5,365 bases of DNA from Geminicoccaceae bacterium. GTDB lineage: Bacteria; Pseudomonadota; Alphaproteobacteria; Geminicoccales; Geminicoccaceae. Below the pieces are notes generated by a model. That model saw only the letters and a list, made by a program, of their open reading frames with translations, was not told where the DNA came from and did not search any database. This document shows positions 1 to 5,365 of the stretch, piece after piece. The position numbers and the translations under genes are program-made. Location of the stretch: NCBI GenBank assembly GCA_030824835.1, contig JAPJRA010000316.1, forward strand, positions 1 to 5,365. Direction: 5' to 3'. The stretch's first letter is position 1. Every line of letters starts with the position of its first letter.

Positions 1-117
1 GGCCCGCATCTCGGCGATGCGGGCCTCGCGGGCGGCGGCATCGTCCGTCGCCGCCAGTCGCAGCAATGCCAAGCCTTCGGTGCCGAGCAGCATCTGGCCG
101 AGCGTGGGAAGTGGCAT
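1..117 (-). CDS. N-terminal fragment of an unidentified protein (runs off window)
   Basis: An open frame begins with ATG at 117-115 and continues without a stop for 39 codons to the window edge. The translation starts MPLPTLGQMLLGTEGLALLR and continues into an Ala/Arg/Glu-rich stretch that looks helical. Three things support a real gene. A clear AGGAG ribosome binding site sits 7 bases upstream of the ATG. The start lies only 3 bases past the stop of the sarcosine dehydrogenase-like gene. Codons are strongly GC-ending, as in the neighbours. It is therefore probably the next gene of the same operon and translationally coupled to it. There is no signal peptide, membrane segment or catalytic motif in the visible part. 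The leucine-rich opening vaguely recalls the N-terminus of some SAM-dependent methyltransferases, but that is an impression and no function is assigned. Confidence 0.7.
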   Translation of the reverse strand, partial: MPLPTLGQMLLGTEGLALLRLAATDDAAAREARIAEMRA

Positions 118-120
118 GGC

Positions 121-2571
121 TCAGCTCCTGACGCGCTCGTTGCGCGGATCGTACCAAGGGGCCAGCTGCGCCCTCGCCGGCACGCGCTCCCAGGCGACCT
201 CGATCTCGAGCGCCAGACCGTCGAGCCAGGCCTGGGTGACGCCGCCCTCGTGCTGCAGGTAGCCCATGCCCAGGGGAGCCCCCACGCGGTGACCGTACAT
301 GCCCGAGGTCACCGAGCCCACAAGCTCGCCGTCGGCCCAGACGGGCTCCTCGTGGTAAAGCAGCCGGCTGTCATCCTGCAGGCGCAGCTGGACGAGGCGC
401 CGGGTCGGGGTGCCCGCCTCGCGGGCGCGCAGCAGCGCCTCGCGGCCGAGGAAGCCGCCCGGCTTGTCCCAGGCGACACAGAAGCCGAGGCCGGCCGCCA
501 ACGGGTCGTCCTCGGGGCCGATATCGTGGCCCCAGTGGCGGTAGCCCTTCTCGGTCCGGCAGGCGTTCATCGCGTGGTAGCCGGCCATGGCGAGGCCGAA
601 CGGGGCGCCGGCCTCGACGATCCGGTCGAAGACGTGGGTCGCGAACTCGGCCGGGACGTAGAGCTCGAAGCCCAGCTCGCCCACATAGGTGATCCGGCTC
701 GCCCGCACCCGTGCGTAGCCGATCTCGAGCTCGCGCGAGGTGCCGAAGGGGAAGGCCGCGTCGGACAGGTCCTCGCGGCAGAGAAGCTGCAGCAGCGCGC
801 GCGAACTCGGGCCCATCAGCCCGAGCATGGGCAGGCCGGAGGTGAGGTCGACCACGTTGCAGCGCGCCTCGGCCGGGACGCGCGCCCTGAGCCAGGCGAG
901 GTCACGGGTCTGGACGGCGGCGCCGGTGACGACGAGGAAACGGGTCTCGGCGAGGCGCGTGACGGTGAGGTCGGCCTCGATGCCCCCCTGCCCGTTGCAC
1001 CACTGGGTGTAGACGATCCGGCCCACCGGCACGTCGATCTCGGCCACCGACACCCGGCCCAGGACGGTGCAGGCGTCGGCCCCCTCGACCAGGAACTTGG
1101 CGAAGCTCGACTGGTCGAACAGGGCCACGGCGTCACGCACCGCCCGGCACTCGGCGGCGGTGTGCTCGAACCAGTTCTGCCGGCCCCAGGAATAGACATA
1201 TTCGGGGGCCACACCGGGCGGCGCGTACCAGTTCGGCCGCTCCCAGCCGGCCGTCTCGCCCATGACGGCACCCAAGGCGACGAGCCGGTCGTGAAACGGC
1301 GACCGGCGGACGCCGCGCGCGGTCGCGTACTGCCGATAGGGCCAGTGCATGGCGTAGAGCAGGCCCAGGGTCTCCGTGGTGCGGTCGCGCAGGTAGGTGC
1401 GGTTGCTCTGGAACGGGTGCAACCGGCGCACGTCGACGTCGGTGAGGTCGACCGGCATGCGGCGGTCACGGATCCATTCGGCCAGCACCTTGCCGGCGCC
1501 GCCCGAGCTCTGGATGCCGATCGAGTTGAAGCCCGTGGCGACGAACAGATCCGGAACCTCGGCGGTCTCGCCCAGGAGATAGCGGTCGTCGGGCGTGAAG
1601 CTCTCGGGCCCGTTGAAGAAGGTCTGGATCCCGGCCCCGGCCAGGATCGGCAGGCGGCGCATGGCGCTGTCGAGGATCGGCTCGAAATGATCGACGTCCT
1701 CGGTCAGGCTGTCGAAGCAGAAGGCCTCGGGGATGCCGTCCATGCCCCAGGGCTTGGCCACGGGCTCGAAAGCGCCGACCAGGAGCTTGCCGGCGTCCTC
1801 CTTGTAGTAGGCGCACTCGTCGGTCACCCGCAGCACCGGCAGGTCGCGGGGCAGGTCGGCCAGGGCCTCGGTGACGATGTAGAAATGCTCGGCCGCGTGC
1901 AGCGGCACGGACACGCCGATGGCGGCGGCCAGCTCGCGCGACCACATGCCCGCGGCGAGCACCACGGTCCCGGCCGCGACGGACCCCTGCCCAGTCATGA
2001 CACCCGTGGCGCGCCCCTGCTCGACCAGGATCCGCTCCACCTTCACGCCTTCGGCGATGCGCACGCCGAGCCGCCGCGCGCCCTTGGCGAAGGCCTGCGT
2101 GACGTCGACCGGGTTGGCCTGACCGTCCTTGGGCAGGAAGACCCCGCCGAGTACGTCGCCCACCTCGAGCAGCGGGTAACGGGCCTTGATCTCAGCGGGG
2201 CCGATGACCTCGACCGCGAGGCCGTAGCTTCTGGCCATCGAGGCGCCACGCTTCAGCTCCTCGAACCGCTCAGCGTTCAGCGCGACGCTGATCGAGCCGT
2301 TCTGCTTGAACCCGGTCGCCTGCCCGGTCTCGTCACCCAGCGCGTGCAACAGCTCGGAGGTGTACTTGGCGAGCTCGGTCATCCGGCGCGTCGCCCGCAG
2401 CTGGCCGATCAGCCCGGCAGCATGCCAGGTCGTGCCGCAGGTGAGCTGGCGCCGCTCCAGGAGCAGCACGTCGGTAATGCCGAGCTTGGCCAGATGGTAG
2501 GCGATCGAGCAGCCGACGATGCCGCCGCCGATGATCACCACGTCGACGCGGGCGGGAAGCGAGGTGGTCAA
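121..2571 (-). CDS. Sarcosine dehydrogenase-like FAD oxidoreductase with GcvT-type folate-binding domains
   Basis: Predicted cytoplasmic flavoprotein of 816 residues, usual for the dimethylglycine/sarcosine dehydrogenase family. These enzymes oxidise an N-methyl group and pass the one-carbon unit to tetrahydrofolate. Domains in order: a DAO-type FAD-binding domain (about 10-370) with dinucleotide motif GGGIVG at 15-20 and acidic Glu39 ending the second strand; a short linker domain (about 370-425); a GcvT/aminomethyltransferase domain (about 425-695); and its C-terminal barrel (about 715-810). His50 in TTWHAAGL matches the histidine that carries covalent FAD in the mitochondrial enzymes. Asp534 matches the folate-site aspartate of GcvT. 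NGPESFTPD (320-328), YVGELGFE (629-636), EKGYRHW (674-680) and FLGREAL (707-713) resemble sarcosine dehydrogenase more than dimethylglycine dehydrogenase. The frame is open up to a TTG at 2592 directly after the upstream stop, but TTG at 2571 has a GGAG 8 bases before it and is preferred. The first in-frame ATG lies well inside the FAD domain, too late to be a start. Substrate is inferred; other N-methyl compounds are possible. Confidence 0.93.
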   Translation of the reverse strand: MTTSLPARVDVVIIGGGIVGCSIAYHLAKLGITDVLLLERRQLTCGTTWHAAGLIGQLRATRRMTELAKYTSELLHALGDETGQATGFKQNGSISVALNAERFEELKRGASMARSYGLAVEVIGPAEIKARYPLLEVGDVLGGVFLPKDGQANPVDVTQAFAKGARRLGVRIAEGVKVERILVEQGRATGVMTGQGSVAAGTVVLAAGMWSRELAAAIGVSVPLHAAEHFYIVTEALADLPRDLPVLRVTDECAYYKEDAGKLLVGAFEPVAKPWGMDGIPEAFCFDSLTEDVDHFEPILDSAMRRLPILAGAGIQTFFNGPESFTPDDRYLLGETAEVPDLFVATGFNSIGIQSSGGAGKVLAEWIRDRRMPVDLTDVDVRRLHPFQSNRTYLRDRTTETLGLLYAMHWPYRQYATARGVRRSPFHDRLVALGAVMGETAGWERPNWYAPPGVAPEYVYSWGRQNWFEHTAAECRAVRDAVALFDQSSFAKFLVEGADACTVLGRVSVAEIDVPVGRIVYTQWCNGQGGIEADLTVTRLAETRFLVVTGAAVQTRDLAWLRARVPAEARCNVVDLTSGLPMLGLMGPSSRALLQLLCREDLSDAAFPFGTSRELEIGYARVRASRITYVGELGFELYVPAEFATHVFDRIVEAGAPFGLAMAGYHAMNACRTEKGYRHWGHDIGPEDDPLAAGLGFCVAWDKPGGFLGREALLRAREAGTPTRRLVQLRLQDDSRLLYHEEPVWADGELVGSVTSGMYGHRVGAPLGMGYLQHEGGVTQAWLDGLALEIEVAWERVPARAQLAPWYDPRNERVRS
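125..129 (-). promoter_or_regulatory. Ribosome binding site of the downstream unidentified gene
   Basis: AGGAG lies inside the last codons of the sarcosine dehydrogenase-like gene, just before its TGA, and 7 bases before the ATG at 117. It is the strongest Shine-Dalgarno match in the window. It supports both the reality of the partial gene and translational coupling to the gene upstream of it. Confidence 0.7.
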
Positions 2572-2579
2572 CGCGGATT

Positions 2580-2583
2580 CTCC
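2580..2583 (-). promoter_or_regulatory. Ribosome binding site deciding the TTG start at 2571
   Basis: GGAG sits 8 bases before TTG 2571-2569. The alternative TTG at 2592 abuts the stop codon of the transporter gene and has only GC-rich sequence without a purine-rich core before it. The 2571 start leaves about ten residues before the DVVIIGGG strand of the FAD domain, which is normal for this family. Confidence 0.6.
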
Positions 2584-2592
2584 GTCCAGCAA

Positions 2593-3501
2593 TCAGGCGC
2601 CGGCGCGCCTCGCCCCGACCACGGCCTGCAGGAACACCGCGGCCAGCACGATGCCGCCACCGAGCAGGGTCGGTGCGGCCGGCACCTCGCCGACAACGAG
2701 CCATGCCCAGACCGGGGCCAAGATGATCTCGGTCTGCGCCAGCAGCAGCAGGTCCGCCGCCGGCAGGTGGCGCGAGCCGGAGGCGAACGCGATCAGACCG
2801 CAGCCGATCTGAACCACCCCCATCACCGCACACAAAGCAAGATCGTGCCACCCGATCGTGAGCGCACCCGGTCCGCGTCCGCTCAGCAGCAGCACCGCAC
2901 AGGCCGCTGCCGACAGCATCGCTCCGAATACCAGCGACGGCGAGCTGTCCGCCAAGCGGGCCCGGCGCAAGGTGACGCTGAACAGCGCGAAGCTGGCGCA
3001 GGAGCCCAATGCCAGCAGCGTACCCTCCAGCCGTCCGGATCCGATCCCGGGCACCGCGATCACGGCGATGCCCAAGCCCGCGAGCCCGGTGGCCGCCCAG
3101 GTTACGCCGCGGATCGGCTCGCCCAGCAACAGGCGTGCGAGCAGCGCCGCCATGAAGGGCATGCTCGCCAGCACGAAGGCAGCGTTGGCGACGGTGGTCA
3201 TGGTCAGCGCCAGGACCCAACCGACGAAGGCGCCGGTCAGGCACAGGCCGCCGAGCAGGCCGTTCCAGCCGACCGCGCGCAGGCGCCCGAGCATCGTCGC
3301 CGCATCCCGCCAGGCCATGAAGCCCAGCACGACCGGCAGCACGAACACCGAGCGCCAGAGCACGATCTGGAAGGCGTCGGCTGCGTGCACCAGCTTCACG
3401 AGCGTGCCGCCCGAACTCCAGCACAGGCCCGCGAGGGCAACGAGAGCCACGCTGCGGGCGTAGACCGGATCCGCCCGAAACCCTGCGACCGCCTGCATCA
3501 T
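2593..3501 (-). CDS. EamA/DMT-superfamily transporter
   Basis: Inner-membrane protein of 302 residues, typical for the drug/metabolite transporter superfamily. The sequence shows ten hydrophobic segments, at about 15-37, 43-62, 77-98, 103-126, 134-151, 158-178, 188-207, 219-241, 248-270 and 276-297. They form two EamA repeats (about 17-150 and 158-295). Each repeat has the family's characteristic penultimate helix followed by an acidic turn: LLLGEPI at 124-130 and WLVVGEVP at 267-274. Short basic ends and loops fit a ten-helix protein. Family members export or import small metabolites such as amino acids, sugars and purines, and the sequence does not reveal the substrate. Lying between two N-methyl amino acid dehydrogenases, with 12- and 21-base gaps, it probably moves their substrate or product, or an overflow metabolite. 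Two tandem ATGs begin the frame. The first, at 3501, is better placed relative to GAGGT overlapping the upstream stop codon. Confidence 0.93.
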   Translation of the reverse strand: MMQAVAGFRADPVYARSVALVALAGLCWSSGGTLVKLVHAADAFQIVLWRSVFVLPVVLGFMAWRDAATMLGRLRAVGWNGLLGGLCLTGAFVGWVLALTMTTVANAAFVLASMPFMAALLARLLLGEPIRGVTWAATGLAGLGIAVIAVPGIGSGRLEGTLLALGSCASFALFSVTLRRARLADSSPSLVFGAMLSAAACAVLLLSGRGPGALTIGWHDLALCAVMGVVQIGCGLIAFASGSRHLPAADLLLLAQTEIILAPVWAWLVVGEVPAAPTLLGGGIVLAAVFLQAVVGARRAGA

Positions 3502-3510
3502 GACGGTCCG

Positions 3511-3515
3511 ACCTC
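3511..3515 (-). promoter_or_regulatory. Ribosome binding site of the EamA transporter, overlapping the upstream stop codon
   Basis: GAGGT begins within the TGA stop of the dimethylglycine dehydrogenase-like gene and lies 9 bases before the first of two tandem ATGs (12 bases before the second). The overlap suggests that a ribosome terminating upstream could re-initiate on the transporter. Confidence 0.55.
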
Positions 3516-5365
3516 AGATCCGCAGCCGTGCGTTGGTGGGATCGTAGAGCGGCTCGGCGCCGACCGTCGACGGCACCAGCCGGCCGTGGATCTCGATGGC
3601 CACCCGGCTGCCGGGCACCGCGAGGTCGCTTTGGACATAGGCCAGCGCCACGCTGCGCTCGAGCGTGAAGCTCCAGAAGCCGGAGGTTGCGAGGCCGACC
3701 AACTCGCCACCGGCGCGGACCGGCGCGCAATAGGGCGCGTCAGCATCGCCGGGCTCGTCCAGCGTCAGGGATACCAAGCGCTGGCGGACGCCGCGCTCGC
3801 GCTCGGCGAGCAGCGCCGCCTTACCGACGAAGTCGGGCTTGGCGAGGTCGACGAACCGGTCGAGACCGGCCTCGAAGGCCGAGTAGCCGGTCTCCAGATC
3901 CTGCTTCCAACTCCGATAACCCTTATCCAATCGCATCGATTCCACCGCATAGATGCCGACGTCGCGAATGCCGCGCGTGGCTCCGGCGGCCATCACCGCC
4001 TCGTAGGCGGGCAGGAGCTGCTCCATTGGCAGATGCAGCTCCCAGCCCAGCTCGCCCACATAGCTGACCCGGAGCGCCAAAGCGCGGCCGAAGCCGAGCT
4101 CCAGCTCGCGCGCCGACAGCCAGGGAAATGCGGCGTTGGAGAGGTCAGCCGGCGTCACCTGCCGCAGCACCTCGCGCGCCGCGGGGCCGGCCACGACGAG
4201 CGAGCCCAGCCGTCCGTGCAGGCAATCCAGGCGCGCGCTGCCGTCCGTCGGCAGAACGGCGCGCAAGAGATCCTCGTCGTGCCATTCCGCGGTACTGGCC
4301 GCAACGAGGAAGAAGCGGTCCTCCGCCAGGCGGGTCACCGTGAACTCGCTGAGCACGCCGCCCCTCGCGTTCAGCGCATAGCACAGGCCGATCCGGCCGA
4401 GCTTGGGCAAGCGCGAGCACAGCAGCCGGTCCAGCGCAGCAGCTGCGCCCGGCCCCTCCAGCATGAACTTGCTGAAGCCACCGAGATCGATCACGCCCAC
4501 GGCTTCGCGCACGGCCCGTACCTCGGCGCGGACCAGTTGGTTCCAGTTGCGGTCGCGGCGCAGGGTGAGCGAGGGCTCCTCGACCACGCCGGCGGGATCG
4601 AAGAAGGCGGCACGCTCCCAACCGTTGCGGGCGGCGAAGCGGGCCCCCTTGGCGGCCAGGACGGGATAGAGCGGAGTCGTCCGCGCCGGCCGGCCGGCAG
4701 GGCGCTCCTCGAACGGAAAGCCGACGGCGTACTCGTTCTGGTAGAGCTCGATCGCCTTGGCGACGGTGAAGGAGGCCATGGCGTAGCCGGTGTAGCGGCG
4801 TGGGTCGAACACCCAGCCGTCCCATTCCGGCGTGCCGTCGACCACCCACTCGCTGAGGATCTTACCCGCTCCGGCCGACTGCGCGATGCCGAAGCTGAAG
4901 CAGCAGCACTGGTAGAAGTTGGCGAGCCCGTGGACCGGGCCGATATAGGAGTTGCCGTCGGGTGCGTAGGGAATCGGGCCGTTGACGACGCGCTTGACCC
5001 CGCCTTCGGCGAGGATCGGCACCCGCGCGCAGGCATCCTCGATGTAGCGCTCGAGCCGGCCCAGATCGTCGGGCCACAGCTGGTAGGCGAAGTCGGCCGG
5101 GAGGCCATCCTGCCACTCCGCGCGACATTGCCACTCGTAGGGGCCGAGGATGAAGCCCTGGCGCTCCTGGCGGAGATAGTAGGAGATGTCAGGGTCGCGC
5201 AGCAGCGGCAGCTTCTGCGCGCCACGCTCGACGAGCGCCGGGATGTCCTCGGTGACGAGGTACTGATGCTGCATCGAGACGATCGGCAGGTGCCGGCCGA
5301 GCAGCGCCATGACCTCGCCGGCCCGGTAGCCGGCGGCGTTGACGACGATCTCGGCGCGGATCGTC
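3514..5365 (-). CDS. Dimethylglycine dehydrogenase-like FAD oxidoreductase with GcvT-type domains (5' end outside window)
   Basis: Partial gene: the frame stays open through the window edge, giving 616 visible residues. Family members are about 800 residues, so roughly 200 N-terminal residues are missing, including the FAD dinucleotide motif and the covalent-flavin histidine. The in-frame ATG at 5310 is internal, because the codons before it encode the family motif VVNAAGYRAGEV. Numbering from the first visible codon, the rest of the FAD domain runs to about 175 with NGPIPYAPD at 128-136. A linker domain follows, then a GcvT domain (about 225-495) with YVGELGWE at 435-442 and GYRSW at 482-486, and a C-terminal barrel (about 520-610). 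The NGPI.Y.PD motif, Glu340 at the folate-site position where the downstream paralogue has Asp, and DFVGKAAL (511-518) resemble mitochondrial dimethylglycine dehydrogenase. The expected role is oxidative N-demethylation coupled to tetrahydrofolate. Three consecutive cysteines occur at 153-155. It is first of the visible operon genes; the true substrate could be another N-methylated compound. Confidence 0.93.
   Translation of the reverse strand, partial: TIRAEIVVNAAGYRAGEVMALLGRHLPIVSMQHQYLVTEDIPALVERGAQKLPLLRDPDISYYLRQERQGFILGPYEWQCRAEWQDGLPADFAYQLWPDDLGRLERYIEDACARVPILAEGGVKRVVNGPIPYAPDGNSYIGPVHGLANFYQCCCFSFGIAQSAGAGKILSEWVVDGTPEWDGWVFDPRRYTGYAMASFTVAKAIELYQNEYAVGFPFEERPAGRPARTTPLYPVLAAKGARFAARNGWERAAFFDPAGVVEEPSLTLRRDRNWNQLVRAEVRAVREAVGVIDLGGFSKFMLEGPGAAAALDRLLCSRLPKLGRIGLCYALNARGGVLSEFTVTRLAEDRFFLVAASTAEWHDEDLLRAVLPTDGSARLDCLHGRLGSLVVAGPAAREVLRQVTPADLSNAAFPWLSARELELGFGRALALRVSYVGELGWELHLPMEQLLPAYEAVMAAGATRGIRDVGIYAVESMRLDKGYRSWKQDLETGYSAFEAGLDRFVDLAKPDFVGKAALLAERERGVRQRLVSLTLDEPGDADAPYCAPVRAGGELVGLATSGFWSFTLERSVALAYVQSDLAVPGSRVAIEIHGRLVPSTVGAEPLYDPTNARLRI

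Noticed and set aside
669..688. A 20-base exact direct repeat shared with 4044-4063
   Set aside because: It encodes the conserved YVGELG motif of the GcvT domain in both paralogues at equivalent positions. Homology explains it, and the sequences diverge at once on both sides, so there is no sign of a mobile element or recent gene conversion.
2593..2620. Possible hairpin from the GC-rich palindromic ggcgccggcgcgcc stretch at the end of the transporter gene
   Set aside because: It lies within the coding sequence, has no T-tract after it on the minus strand, and is followed 21 bases past the stop by the next gene, so it is unlikely to be a terminator.
2858..3463. Plus-strand open frame of 201 codons antisense to the transporter
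   Set aside because: Low-complexity Ser/Pro/Ala/Thr/Arg translation. It is antisense to a gene with ten clear membrane helices and has no neighbours on the plus strand.
2333..3730. A long open minus-strand frame of 465 codons spanning the transporter and both its junctions
   Set aside because: It is a shadow frame. Its translation is dominated by Arg, Ala and Gly with no domain, and it crosses the well-supported transporter gene and parts of both dehydrogenases, whose own frames carry clear family motifs. Long stop-free shadows are expected at this GC content.
4145..4849. Alternative open minus-strand frames inside the dimethylglycine dehydrogenase-like gene, for example 234 codons here and 244 codons at 4491-5225
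   Set aside because: Arg-, Pro- and Ser-rich translations without recognisable motifs, wholly inside a gene with conserved motifs in another frame.
5308..5310. ATG at 5310 as the start of the dimethylglycine dehydrogenase-like gene
   Set aside because: The frame continues open to the window edge, and the upstream codons encode the conserved VVNAAG strand of the FAD domain, so this ATG is internal.

Overview
The window is compact, high-GC bacterial DNA, roughly two thirds G+C by eye, with strong third-position GC in every gene. All supported genes lie on the minus strand, so transcription runs from position 5365 towards 1. GC content, tight packing and gene content suggest a proteobacterium, perhaps a soil or marine alphaproteobacterium. 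The sequence alone does not settle the taxon.

In transcription order there are four genes. (1) 5365-3514 is the C-terminal ~616 residues of a dimethylglycine dehydrogenase-like flavoprotein with folate-binding GcvT-type domains. Its N-terminal FAD-binding part lies outside the window. (2) 3501-2593 is a ten-helix EamA/DMT-family membrane transporter. (3) 2571-121 is a complete sarcosine dehydrogenase-like flavoprotein, homologous to gene 1. It probably starts at a TTG codon. (4) 117-1 is the first 39 codons of an unidentified protein that runs off the window. Gaps between genes are 12, 21 and 3 bases. Each of the three starts inside the window has a Shine-Dalgarno-like sequence on or near the end of the preceding gene. 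No promoter or terminator is visible, so this looks like the interior of one polycistronic operon with coupled translation.

The two flavoproteins are paralogues but not recent duplicates. At several positions the upstream one matches the mitochondrial dimethylglycine dehydrogenase pattern and the downstream one the sarcosine dehydrogenase pattern. The simplest model is stepwise oxidative N-demethylation of an N-methylated amino compound (dimethylglycine to sarcosine to glycine, or a related substrate), passing one-carbon units to tetrahydrofolate, with the EamA protein moving substrate or product across the inner membrane. The substrate is an inference. Many bacterial members of this family have unknown substrates.

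No RNA gene, CRISPR array, mobile element or tRNA was seen, and there is no gene-free stretch longer than 21 bases. This appears to be an ordinary catabolic operon. The points of interest are the pairing of the two dehydrogenase types around a transporter, the alternative start codon and the unknown downstream gene.
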